Assembly (NCBI GenBank): GCA_031255275.1
Contig: JAIRSV010000068.1
Coordinates: 1-15,311 of the forward strand
From: Proteiniphilum sp.
GTDB taxonomy: Bacteria; Bacteroidota; Bacteroidia; Bacteroidales; Dysgonomonadaceae
Length of the DNA stretch: 15,311 nt
Direction: 5' to 3'
Shown in pieces: positions 7,372-13,665 of the stretch. Made by a program: the position numbers and the translations under genes. Below the pieces are notes generated by a model. It made no database searches. It saw only the letters and a list, made by a program, of their open reading frames with translations, and was not told the DNA's origin. The number at the start of each line of letters is the position of its first letter. Within the stretch, counting starts at the first letter, position 1.

Positions 7372-8796
7372 TTATTTGGAAAGTGCTACAAAATCGTCGG
7401 GCAAATTCACAAGAAACAGCTTCCCCGAACTGCGGGTGACCGAGGTGTAAAGCCAGCGATAAAAATTCTCACCCATATAAGATTTCCGGACATACCCCAG
7501 ATCGAGAAACACATTCTTCCACTCCCCGCCCTGCGCCTTGTGGCAGGTGACGGCATATCCGTACTTCACCTGCAGGGCGTTGAAATAGGGATTGGATTTC
7601 ACCTCTTTATACCTTTGCTGCTTGCGGGGTATACCGGCATAATCCTCCATCACGTTGAAAAAAAGCCGGTCACTCTGTTCGCGCGTAAGTCCCGGAACCT
7701 CGGTATGGAGTACGTCCGGAATGATTTTCGCTTCAAACTCAATTTCGTAATCACGGTGATACAGCAGCACGTTGCAGAACCGGAAACCGTACATTTCCTC
7801 CTCACCCTTCACGCGAAGCACTTCTACAAATTCCCCGTTGGCCAGATAATCGAGATCCTCAAAACTTTCTACCCAAAAATAGTTGTTCCTGGTGATCATC
7901 AGAATATCTCCCGCCGAAATCTCTTCTTCGCGATACAGTACCCGGTTTCTGATACCATTATTATATGCGTTCACCCGCCTGTTCGACCGGGAAACGACGA
8001 TGGTCTCCTCGATCCCGTCCTCCCGGTAAGCGCCGGAAATCCTGTCTATCAGCTCCTCCCCCGTGACACGCACCACATCGGCAAAACCTTCCACCTTCAG
8101 CTTCGGGAATACTTCCGTTTTCCGAAACCTCAACGCCTCCCTCAGCATCGTGGCATTGCAGAGGATACCCGACTCCTCTGCCTGACGCACGATCCGGGTC
8201 AGAGTCGCCTGCGTAACCTCCAGCGAATATGAACGCAGTACATCCGTGTCGAGCGCGGGACTGTTTTCCTGTCCCACGGGCGGCAGCTGAGCACTGTCGC
8301 CCACCAGCAGCATCCTGCACCCTTCGCCTGAATATACATATTCAATCAGATCGTCCAGCAGCCGGCCTGTCCCGAAGACGGAGAAGTCGGACGACTCATT
8401 GCTGATCATCGAAGCTTCGTCCACGATGAAAAGCGTATGCCTGTGCATGTTTTCGGAAAGGGAGAAGTGAGGCGTTTCTCCGGCAAATTTCCGTTGACGG
8501 TATATCTTCTTATGAATGGTAAACGCTTGCCGGGCTGCGTATCCCGAAAAGACTTTGGCCGCCCGTCCGGTAGGCGCCAGCAAAACGGTCTTTTGCTTGA
8601 ACCCGGTCATAGTCTTCACAAGGCTTCCTATAAGCGACGATTTTCCCGTACCGGCGTACCCCGTAAGCAGAAAGATACGACTGTCTGCTTCCGAAAAAAG
8701 AAACCCGGCTATTTTCTCCAGGGCATTCATCTGATCGTCGGTGAAATCGAACGGAAAATTCCCGCTGATTTTCTCGATAAAAAAGCGATTTACCAT
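7372..8796 (-). CDS. ATP-dependent DNA helicase, RecD-like (superfamily 1B)
   Basis: 474 aa from ATG 8796. The SF1B helicase motifs occur in order: Q-motif region FDFTDDQMNALEKI (16-29), Walker A GYAGTGKSS (46-54), motif Ia APTGRAAKVF (74-83), Walker B IVDEASMIS (124-132), motif III VGDSAQLPPVG (165-175), motif IV-like LTRIVRQ (199-205), motif V YAVTCHKAQGGEW and motif VI YTSVTRSSGKLFLV near the C-terminus (the UvrD-like C-terminal-2 module). It lacks the N-terminal region of full RecD2, so it is the short form common in Bacteroidota, often annotated AAA family ATPase or Dda-like. A role in DNA repair or recombination is inferred. A longer frame starts at 8946, but the extra 50 residues are encoded by the A/T-rich divergent promoter region and overlap the opposite gene, so I reject it. 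Confidence 0.93.
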   Translation of the reverse strand: MVNRFFIEKISGNFPFDFTDDQMNALEKIAGFLFSEADSRIFLLTGYAGTGKSSLIGSLVKTMTGFKQKTVLLAPTGRAAKVFSGYAARQAFTIHKKIYRQRKFAGETPHFSLSENMHRHTLFIVDEASMISNESSDFSVFGTGRLLDDLIEYVYSGEGCRMLLVGDSAQLPPVGQENSPALDTDVLRSYSLEVTQATLTRIVRQAEESGILCNATMLREALRFRKTEVFPKLKVEGFADVVRVTGEELIDRISGAYREDGIEETIVVSRSNRRVNAYNNGIRNRVLYREEEISAGDILMITRNNYFWVESFEDLDYLANGEFVEVLRVKGEEEMYGFRFCNVLLYHRDYEIEFEAKIIPDVLHTEVPGLTREQSDRLFFNVMEDYAGIPRKQQRYKEVKSNPYFNALQVKYGYAVTCHKAQGGEWKNVFLDLGYVRKSYMGENFYRWLYTSVTRSSGKLFLVNLPDDFVALSK

Positions 8797-8817
8797 TTTT
8801 TTCAGTATTTTCTCGCG

Positions 8818-8825
8818 CAAAAGTA
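8818..8825 (-). promoter_or_regulatory. Candidate -7 box for the helicase gene
   Basis: On the minus strand this reads TACTTTTG, an exact TAnnTTTG match, 21 bases upstream of the helicase ATG at 8796. A/T-rich sequence precedes it; a TTG at -33 is not clear. The same 8-mer is found upstream of the TonB-dependent receptor gene. Confidence 0.6.
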
Positions 8826-8846
8826 GTACAATTATCATTCTTTTTC

Positions 8847-8854
8847 TAAATTTG
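8847..8854 (+). promoter_or_regulatory. Candidate -7 box for the 8909-10978 operon
   Basis: TAAATTTG on the plus strand matches TAnnTTTG and stands 54 bases upstream of the ATG at 8909. It lies only 21 bases from the oppositely oriented box at 8818-8825, so the upstream elements of the two promoters overlap and RNA polymerase binding may be mutually exclusive. Confidence 0.55.
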
Positions 8855-8908
8855 TAGTCTAAAATCAGAAAATCAAAATTTGAACAGTAATTAAAAAGGA
8901 AAAAGTCC

Positions 8909-9613
8909 ATGAAAGTTGTAATCAAAGTGCTTTTAGCGGTAGCCATTATTATTTTGGCTTATGTCAGCTGGAGAAGTATCCAGGGACGGGTTGATTTTGA
9001 CGCCGAAGTAACTAAACGCGATAGAGCCGTTATCCAGCGTCTGGTGGATATCCGTACGGCGCAAATCGCTTTGCGGGCCGGAACCGGTTCATACACGGCC
9101 AGTTTGGATTCTCTCGCCCTCTTTGTGAAGAGGGGAAAGATTGCTACGGTCGTGAAAGCGGGTGAACTCACCGAGGCGCAGTTGGAAGCGGGTATGACGG
9201 AAGCGAAAGCTATGCAGATCATCAAAGCGGGCAACGAAAAAGCCATCAGGGAGGCCGGCCTTTGGGACGATGCAAAGAATGCTCCTCTGCTGGTGAGAGA
9301 TTCCATTTTCTCGCCTGCCGTTGAGGTTTTGTATCCGGATCGGCCCAATTTCAGCCCCGACTCTCTGGCGTTCGTGCCTTATGGCAACGGTGCTACATTC
9401 GAGACTGGTGTCGATTCTTTGATCACCGCGTCGGGTTATCCCATTCAGGTGTTCGAGGCAAAGGTACACTATTCGGTTTATCTGAGTGATCTTGACAAAA
9501 AACTGGTTGATCAGAAAATCCAGGAAGTACTCGATCGTCCGGGTAAAAAATATCCCGGAATGCAGGTGGGGTCGCTCGAGGTAGCTAACAATAACGCCGG
9601 TAACTGGGAATAA
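8909..9613 (+). CDS. Membrane-anchored, pilin-like conserved Bacteroidota protein
   Basis: 234 aa. One N-terminal transmembrane helix (about residues 4-22, VIKVLLAVAIIILAYVSW) is followed by a periplasmic helix (about 32-60, DAEVTKRDRAVIQRLVDIRT) and a GTGSYTASLDSLALFVKRGK segment. That arrangement, an N-terminal hydrophobic helix continued by an amphipathic helix with AQ.A......GSY..SLD.L, recalls type II secretion pseudopilins and type IV pilins. There is no prepilin-peptidase site (no G-F-T-L-x-E), so the likeness may be structural convergence. The rest has beta-prone stretches and ends VGSLEVANNNAGNWE. An A/G-rich stretch AAGGAAAAAG precedes the ATG by a few bases. It is first in an apparent operon with the DUF3822 gene and rsmD. 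No function is known to me. Confidence 0.85.
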   Translation: MKVVIKVLLAVAIIILAYVSWRSIQGRVDFDAEVTKRDRAVIQRLVDIRTAQIALRAGTGSYTASLDSLALFVKRGKIATVVKAGELTEAQLEAGMTEAKAMQIIKAGNEKAIREAGLWDDAKNAPLLVRDSIFSPAVEVLYPDRPNFSPDSLAFVPYGNGATFETGVDSLITASGYPIQVFEAKVHYSVYLSDLDKKLVDQKIQEVLDRPGKKYPGMQVGSLEVANNNAGNWE

Positions 9614-9638
9614 CGGCTTCCCGGCTGTATTGTATTGT

Positions 9639-10454
9639 ATGTTCTTACCCGAAAATATAGACCTGGCTTATTCGGAGAGATACAATTTATCCATTCGGCT
9701 GTCGCCGAATGGATTTTCTTTTTGTATCCACTCTCCGGAGGATCCCTCCGTTTTCCATTTTCAGGAGACGGGACTGGGGAGCGTATTCTCTTATACGGAC
9801 AGTATCAAGAAACTGATTTTTGATCACGGTTTCTTCAGTCACACGTTCAACCGGTTAACGGTTACGGTCGTCTCTTCCTTATATACGCTTGTTCCCGATG
9901 CCTATTTCGAAAGGGGACGGATTGAGGAGATTTTCCGGTTCAATTTTCACGACACGGAGGGATTCGTTCTCACGGACGCTGTTTCGGACAGGGGTTTCAG
10001 GATTCTCTTCAATGTCGATGAAGAGGTATATTCATTCCTCTCCCGAAATTTATGGAATCCGGTATTCCGCCATCACAGTTCCCTTCTTACGCATCTCTTC
10101 GGGACTTACGGCGGGGACGAAAGGGGAAGGTGCTGCTTTGCCGATTTTCATGACGGGTATGTCACCACTGTCTGTTTTTCGGGGGAGAGGCTGCTTTCTG
10201 TGAATACGTTTCAGGCGACTGATCCTCATGAGGCGACTTATTTTATCGCTTCTGTGTGGGAGAAGCTTGATTTTGACCAGTCTGTCGACAGGCTTTTTCT
10301 TTCCGGTGAAATTGATTCCCGGAGGAGTGTGGTCGATCTGTTCGAGAAGCTGATCCGCCGGGTGGAACGGGTGGTGGTGACGCCTGTGGTGACGCTGACG
10401 GAGGTACAGAATAAATCTCTTGCCACGGATATGCTGGCTGTCTTATGCGTATAA
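9639..10454 (+). CDS. DUF3822 family protein
   Basis: 271 aa from ATG 9639 (a TTG nine bases earlier is in frame but unnecessary). I recognise the DUF3822 pattern, a Bacteroidota family usually found beside rsmD: NLSIRLSPNGFSFCIHSPED at the N-terminus, a central FRFNFHDTEGFVLTDAVSDR region, then CCFADFHDGYVTTVCFSGER, a variable loop, and TYFIASVWEKLDFDQSVDRL with FLSGEID. The function is not established. The repeated strand pattern and the phrase YFIASVWEKLDFDQ...LFLSGE resemble the second subdomain of actin-like PilM/GspL proteins; that is my inference. It overlaps rsmD by 10 bases, so translation is coupled, and follows the pilin-like gene by 25 bases. Confidence 0.85.
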   Translation: MFLPENIDLAYSERYNLSIRLSPNGFSFCIHSPEDPSVFHFQETGLGSVFSYTDSIKKLIFDHGFFSHTFNRLTVTVVSSLYTLVPDAYFERGRIEEIFRFNFHDTEGFVLTDAVSDRGFRILFNVDEEVYSFLSRNLWNPVFRHHSSLLTHLFGTYGGDERGRCCFADFHDGYVTTVCFSGERLLSVNTFQATDPHEATYFIASVWEKLDFDQSVDRLFLSGEIDSRRSVVDLFEKLIRRVERVVVTPVVTLTEVQNKSLATDMLAVLCV

Positions 10455-10978
10455 TCGGAGGAAAATACAGGTCACGGAGAATACAGGTGCCGCCGAATCT
10501 GAAGGCGAGACCGACGACTGATTTTGCCAGAGAGGGGATTTTCAATGTCCTCGGCAATCTGCTGGTCTGGGAGGAGACGTCTGCACTGGATCTCTTCTCG
10601 GGGACGGGCAGTATTGCTTTTGAACTGGTTTCGAGGGGTTCTCCCCGTGTGGTGTGTGTGGAGCAGAATCAAAGTCATTTTGATTTTATATGCCGGTCGA
10701 AGGAGGTGCTCGGCGCGAAGGAGCTGTTCCCCGTAAGGGCTGATGCTTTCAGGTATCTTCATTCTCTGAAGCTGCCGTTTGATTTCATTTTTGCCGATCC
10801 GCCTTATGATCTGCCTGATATGGAGAAAATCCCCGATATTGTCCTCCAAAGACAACTGGTCTGTGGGGGCGGTTTCTTTGTCCTGGAACATTCCGGAAAA
10901 CACAGTTTCTCTCACTTCCCCTGTTTCAGGGAGGAACGCAGGTACGGAAATGTGCGTTTTTCCCTTTTCGCTTATTAA
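10445..10978 (+). CDS. rsmD: 16S rRNA (guanine(966)-N(2))-methyltransferase RsmD
   Basis: RsmD transfers a methyl group from S-adenosylmethionine to N2 of G966 in 16S rRNA. At 177 aa it has normal length. Visible motifs: N-terminal MRIIGGKYRSRRI and RPTTDFAREGIFNVL (22-36), SAM-binding motif I LDLFSGTGSIAFE (48-60), motif II acidic residue in VVCVEQN (69-75), and catalytic DPPY (118-121) in FIFADPPYDLP. The C-terminal strand FFVLEHSG is also typical. It starts inside the end of the DUF3822 gene (10-base overlap) and ends the operon. No hairpin terminator is obvious in the following 200 bp. Confidence 0.96.
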   Translation: MRIIGGKYRSRRIQVPPNLKARPTTDFAREGIFNVLGNLLVWEETSALDLFSGTGSIAFELVSRGSPRVVCVEQNQSHFDFICRSKEVLGAKELFPVRADAFRYLHSLKLPFDFIFADPPYDLPDMEKIPDIVLQRQLVCGGGFFVLEHSGKHSFSHFPCFREERRYGNVRFSLFAY

Positions 10979-11045
10979 TCTCTCTGTACTGTTACCGGTT
11001 GTCCTGTTTGCCCGGTAGGCGGCGGGGTTTGATGGATGCTGCTCC

Positions 11046-11078
11046 GCAGGAATCGGTGAAACCGCGGGCTGTACTGCG
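11046..11078 (+). promoter_or_regulatory. Cobalamin-riboswitch-like core (weak candidate)
   Basis: The bases contain GGAATCGGTGAAACCG followed by GGGCTGTACTGC, resembling the conserved GGAA..GGTG.AA..CC..GCTG stretch of cobalamin riboswitches. GCAG and CTGC could pair around it, and CGG/CCG around the GGTGAAA loop. It lies 100 bp upstream of a BtuB-like receptor gene, where such riboswitches are expected. Against it: no B12 box (consensus ending ACCTGCC) follows, and a -7 promoter box lies downstream at 11143, which would leave this stretch outside the transcript from that start. It may be a degraded element or chance. Confidence 0.2.
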
Positions 11079-11142
11079 TTATTGCGCTTGAACGGGATGC
11101 TGTTTTTTGCTGTATTCTCTCCGTTATCCCGGCTGTTTTTGC

Positions 11143-11150
11143 TACTTTTG
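11143..11150 (+). promoter_or_regulatory. Candidate -7 box for the TonB-dependent receptor gene
   Basis: TACTTTTG matches TAnnTTTG exactly and stands 29 bases upstream of the ATG at 11180. The T-rich run before it (TGTTTTTGC) is only a few bases away, not at the -33 distance. Confidence 0.55.
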
Positions 11151-11179
11151 CTCCTCATTTCTATAAAATCAATAATAAT

Positions 11180-13243
11180 ATGCTCAAAAAACAATTGAAG
11201 ACGACGGGGGTATTTCGCTTTAAGCGATTTGACCGGAAGTCGTACAGTATTTTCAACAGTCTGCACAGGGCGGTTACGATCGGTGTTCTGTCCGGTTGCA
11301 CGCTGACGTGTGCGCACGCGGCGGCGATGACGCCGAGGGATCGGATATGGGTTGAGACCTCTGCTGATTCTATTCCGCCAACGGAACTCGAGGAGGTGGT
11401 GGTTACCGCTTCCAGGGTCGATCTGCCGCTGAATCTGGCGGCCAGACAGGTGACGGTTATTTCAAGGAGGGAGATCGAGCGATCGCCTGTCCGCGGTATC
11501 GAAGACCTGCTGAATTATGCGGCGGGTGTGGACATCCTTCAGCGCGGGCCGCACGGCGTACAGGCGGACGTTTCTCTTCGGGGCGGTTCTTTTGACCAGA
11601 CTGCCATTCTCCTCAACGGTGTAAATCTCACCAATCCTCACACTGGACATTACAGTTTTAATATTCCCGTCAATCTTTCGGACATCGAGCGCATTGAGAT
11701 TGTGCAGGGGCCTTCTTCGCTGGTTTACGGGGCGGGGGCTTTCTCCGGCGGTGTGAATATCATCACCCGGAGGGATACTGTGTCGAATGGTTTTGCGAAG
11801 GTGGAAGGGGGGATGTTCGGCCTTTTCGGCGCCGAGGCGCGGGGCGCTTGCGGGGGGGGTGACTTTCTGCATACGCTGTCGGCGGGCTACAAACATTCGG
11901 ACGGCTATATCCGGAACAGTGATTATAATATCGTGAATCTGTTCTGGCAGAGTCGCTTCAGGGTCGATGGCGCCGGTCTTGACTTTCAGGCGGGTCTGAA
12001 TGACAAGAGGATGGGGGCTAATACGTTTTATTCTGCCGCTTATCCTGACCAGTTTGACGCTACGCGGGGGGTGTTTGCTTCCGTCCGGGGTGAGACGGGG
12101 GGGCGGCTGAAATTTATTCCGCATATTTACTGGAGCCGTCACGGTGATGAGTATCAGCTCTTCAGGGATGGTACTCCCGGCGTGCCGGACTGGTATAAGG
12201 GGCATAACTTTCACCGGAGTGATGTTTTTGGGGTGAATCTCAACATGCAGTATGCTTCGCGGTGGGGGATTACCGGTTTCGGGGGCGAGTTCCGCAACGA
12301 GGGTATCCTGAGCAGTGTGCTGGGCAGGCCGGCGAAGGGGGTTGTCGGGAAGTATGCGCGGTCGGACAATCGCAGCGGTATCAGCTATTTTCTGGAACAT
12401 AATTTTATTCTGAACCGGCTGACTTTCTCACTGGGGGGATTGCTGTATCATAATACGGCGATTGTGGACAGGTTTTCGTTCTACCCGGCTGTCAACGCTT
12501 CTTACCGGTTTGACGGGGGGGTCAGCATGTATGCTTCGGTGAACAGGGCGACGCGTATGCCTACTTTTACCGATTTGTATTACAGGGCGGGCGTTCATAT
12601 CGGTAACGATTCTTTACGTCCGGAATATACGCAGTCGGTAGAGGCGGGCGTGAGGTATCACAGCCGATTCCTCAGCAGTTCGGTCACCGCCTTCCTCAAT
12701 CGGGGCGAGAATCTGATTGACTGGGAGTATCGGGACGATGATGAGAAATGGCACGCGGTCAATCTGCCGGTGGGGGAGGGACTCAAAACTTTTGGTGTGG
12801 AAACTTCCGTTTCACTCCGTCTCGATGAACTTTTTGCTTCCGGACAGCCTTTCCGGTCGCTGAGGGTCGGATATGCTTTTCTTGCGCAGGACTATGATTC
12901 GGAGAAGGTGGTGAATAACCCGGTCTCCATGTATGTCCGCAATTACCTGAAACATAAATTCACCGTCGGCCTCACCCACGACATCGGCAGGATTCTGTCG
13001 GTATCGTGGAATTTCCGCCGGCAGGAGAGGGCCGGTTCCTATGTGCGGTATGTCGGTCTGCAGCCCGGTGAACGGGTGAGTTTCTCTCCATTTTCTCTGC
13101 TGGATGTGAGGGTTGACGGCAGATTTTCCCGTACGGATCTTTTTGTCAGTGCGAATAATATCTTCAACGTCACGCATGTTGATTTCGGCAATATCCCTCA
13201 GCCTGGATTCTGGCTGTCGGGCGGTGTTGCGGTGAGATTCTGA
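11180..13243 (+). CDS. TonB-dependent outer-membrane receptor, BtuB-like
   Basis: 687 aa, a 22-stranded beta-barrel receptor that takes up a scarce ligand across the outer membrane using TonB/ExbBD energy. The long leader (1-47, with FKRFDRKSYSIFNSLHRAVT and IGVLSGCTLTCAHA) is the extended signal peptide seen in many Bacteroidota receptors, especially those linked to cobalamin uptake. A TonB box follows (LEEVVVTASR, 70-79), then the plug (about 80-195: RSPVRGIEDLLNYAAGVDI, SLRGGSFDQTAILLNGVNLT, IERIEIVQGPSSLVYGAGAF and SGGVNIITRR) and the barrel to the C-terminus, which ends in Phe (GGVAVRF) as expected for barrel assembly. There is no carboxypeptidase-like N-terminal domain and no SusD partner, so it is not a SusC-type receptor. 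The length and plug fit the BtuB/FepA group; vitamin B12 is the leading ligand guess, not proven. Confidence 0.9.
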   Translation: MLKKQLKTTGVFRFKRFDRKSYSIFNSLHRAVTIGVLSGCTLTCAHAAAMTPRDRIWVETSADSIPPTELEEVVVTASRVDLPLNLAARQVTVISRREIERSPVRGIEDLLNYAAGVDILQRGPHGVQADVSLRGGSFDQTAILLNGVNLTNPHTGHYSFNIPVNLSDIERIEIVQGPSSLVYGAGAFSGGVNIITRRDTVSNGFAKVEGGMFGLFGAEARGACGGGDFLHTLSAGYKHSDGYIRNSDYNIVNLFWQSRFRVDGAGLDFQAGLNDKRMGANTFYSAAYPDQFDATRGVFASVRGETGGRLKFIPHIYWSRHGDEYQLFRDGTPGVPDWYKGHNFHRSDVFGVNLNMQYASRWGITGFGGEFRNEGILSSVLGRPAKGVVGKYARSDNRSGISYFLEHNFILNRLTFSLGGLLYHNTAIVDRFSFYPAVNASYRFDGGVSMYASVNRATRMPTFTDLYYRAGVHIGNDSLRPEYTQSVEAGVRYHSRFLSSSVTAFLNRGENLIDWEYRDDDEKWHAVNLPVGEGLKTFGVETSVSLRLDELFASGQPFRSLRVGYAFLAQDYDSEKVVNNPVSMYVRNYLKHKFTVGLTHDIGRILSVSWNFRRQERAGSYVRYVGLQPGERVSFSPFSLLDVRVDGRFSRTDLFVSANNIFNVTHVDFGNIPQPGFWLSGGVAVRF

Positions 13244-13257
13244 ACATTCCCCGGGTT

Positions 13258-13330
13258 GCGCCGGACTTGTCCGGAACTGCGCCGGACTTGTCCGGAACTG
13301 CGCCGGGCTTGTCCGGAACCAGCGCCGGAC
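13258..13330. repeat. 21-bp palindromic tandem repeat, 3.4 copies
   Basis: Three complete units at 13258-13278, 13279-13299 and 13300-13320, and a partial fourth from 13322. The unit is GCGCCGGACTTGTCCGGAAC plus one base. Units 1 and 2 are identical; unit 3 has GGGC for GGAC and a changed last base. Each unit contains the near-perfect palindrome CCGGACTTGTCCGG, so each could form a small hairpin. It begins 15 bp after the receptor stop codon and may help end transcription, although no T run follows directly. Confidence 0.9.
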
Positions 13331-13390
13331 GTCATTAATGGAAAGTTGAAAATTGAAAGTGGAAATTTTTTTTTAAGAAGCAAAGAAGAG

Positions 13391-13414
13391 GAGAAAACCA
13401 GCTCGGGGAGCGCC
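13391..13414 (+). repeat. Truncated extra copy of the 68-bp repeat
   Basis: These 24 bases equal the first 24 bases of the left arm at 13460-13483, in direct orientation. The 16 bases before them also match, with three differences, the outer flank of the right arm (15134-15149, opposite strand), where the left arm itself has no match. The repeat family therefore seems to extend about 16 bp further than the perfect inverted repeat. Confidence 0.85.
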
Positions 13415-13422
13415 CTTTCTCA

Positions 13423-13458
13423 ATGAAGAATTAAAAATGAAGAATTAAAAATGAAGAA
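13423..13458. repeat. 14-bp A-rich tandem repeat, 2.6 copies
   Basis: The unit ATGAAGAATTAAAA occurs at 13423-13436 and 13437-13450, with a partial third copy to 13458. It lies between the truncated repeat copy and the left arm of the 68-bp inverted repeat. Similar A-rich runs are frequent between Bacteroidales genes. Confidence 0.9.
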
Positions 13459-13459
13459 A

Positions 13460-13527
13460 GAGAAAACCAGCTCGGGGAGCGCCGGAGCGGCAAGGGGCGG
13501 GAGCACCCGCCCCGACGAGCGAAAAAG
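13460..13527 (+). repeat. Left arm of a perfect 68-bp inverted repeat
   Basis: This 68-base stretch is the exact reverse complement of 15066-15133. It starts GAGAAAACCAGCTCGGGGAG and ends CGACGAGCGAAAAAG. It contains its own hairpin: GGGGCGGG (13494-13501), loop AGCA, CCCGCCCC (13506-13513). The two arms enclose 1538 bp that hold the BACON-LRR lipoprotein gene and its terminator. Confidence 0.97.
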
Positions 13528-13564
13528 TTAATGAAATGACGGCGCGGGAGAAAAAGCAAGCTAC

Positions 13565-13609
13565 ATGCGCAACACAAACAACACGAATAACACAAACAAC
13601 ACAAAATAA
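13565..13609 (+). other. Micro-ORF MRNTNNTNNTNNTK
   Basis: ATG to TAA, 14 codons, encoding an Asn/Thr-only repeat after the first two residues. The DNA is an 18-bp direct repeat (AACACAAACAACAC at 13571 and 13589). It may be just a simple-sequence repeat, or a leader peptide for the downstream lipoprotein gene. There is no evidence of translation. Confidence 0.2.
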
Positions 13610-13614
13610 GCAGA

Positions 13615-13653
13615 ATGGCAAGACCTGCAAAGCCTAAAGAGCAGGGCAAATAA
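13615..13653 (+). other. Micro-ORF MARPAKPKEQGK
   Basis: ATG to TAA, 12 codons, basic, ending 12 bp before the first candidate start of the lipoprotein gene. It follows the Asn/Thr micro-ORF by five bases. I do not recognise it; it may be a fragment or chance. Confidence 0.2.
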
Positions 13654-13665
13654 TAATTCATCAGC

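Noticed and set aside
8797..8946. Longer helicase start at 8946
   Set aside because: The added 50 residues come from A/T-rich promoter sequence, overlap the first codons of the opposite gene, and precede the -7 box at 8818-8825.
10472..11317. Minus-strand open frame of 281 codons covering the rsmD-receptor gap
   Set aside because: It is antisense to rsmD and to the start of the receptor gene. Its translation is low-complexity, rich in Arg, Asn and Pro, with no family pattern.
11462..12400. Minus-strand open frame of 312 codons
   Set aside because: It is antisense to the plug and barrel of the TonB-dependent receptor, whose motifs are unmistakable.
13258..13330. CRISPR-like array
   Set aside because: The repeats are directly joined with no spacers, and no cas gene is present.
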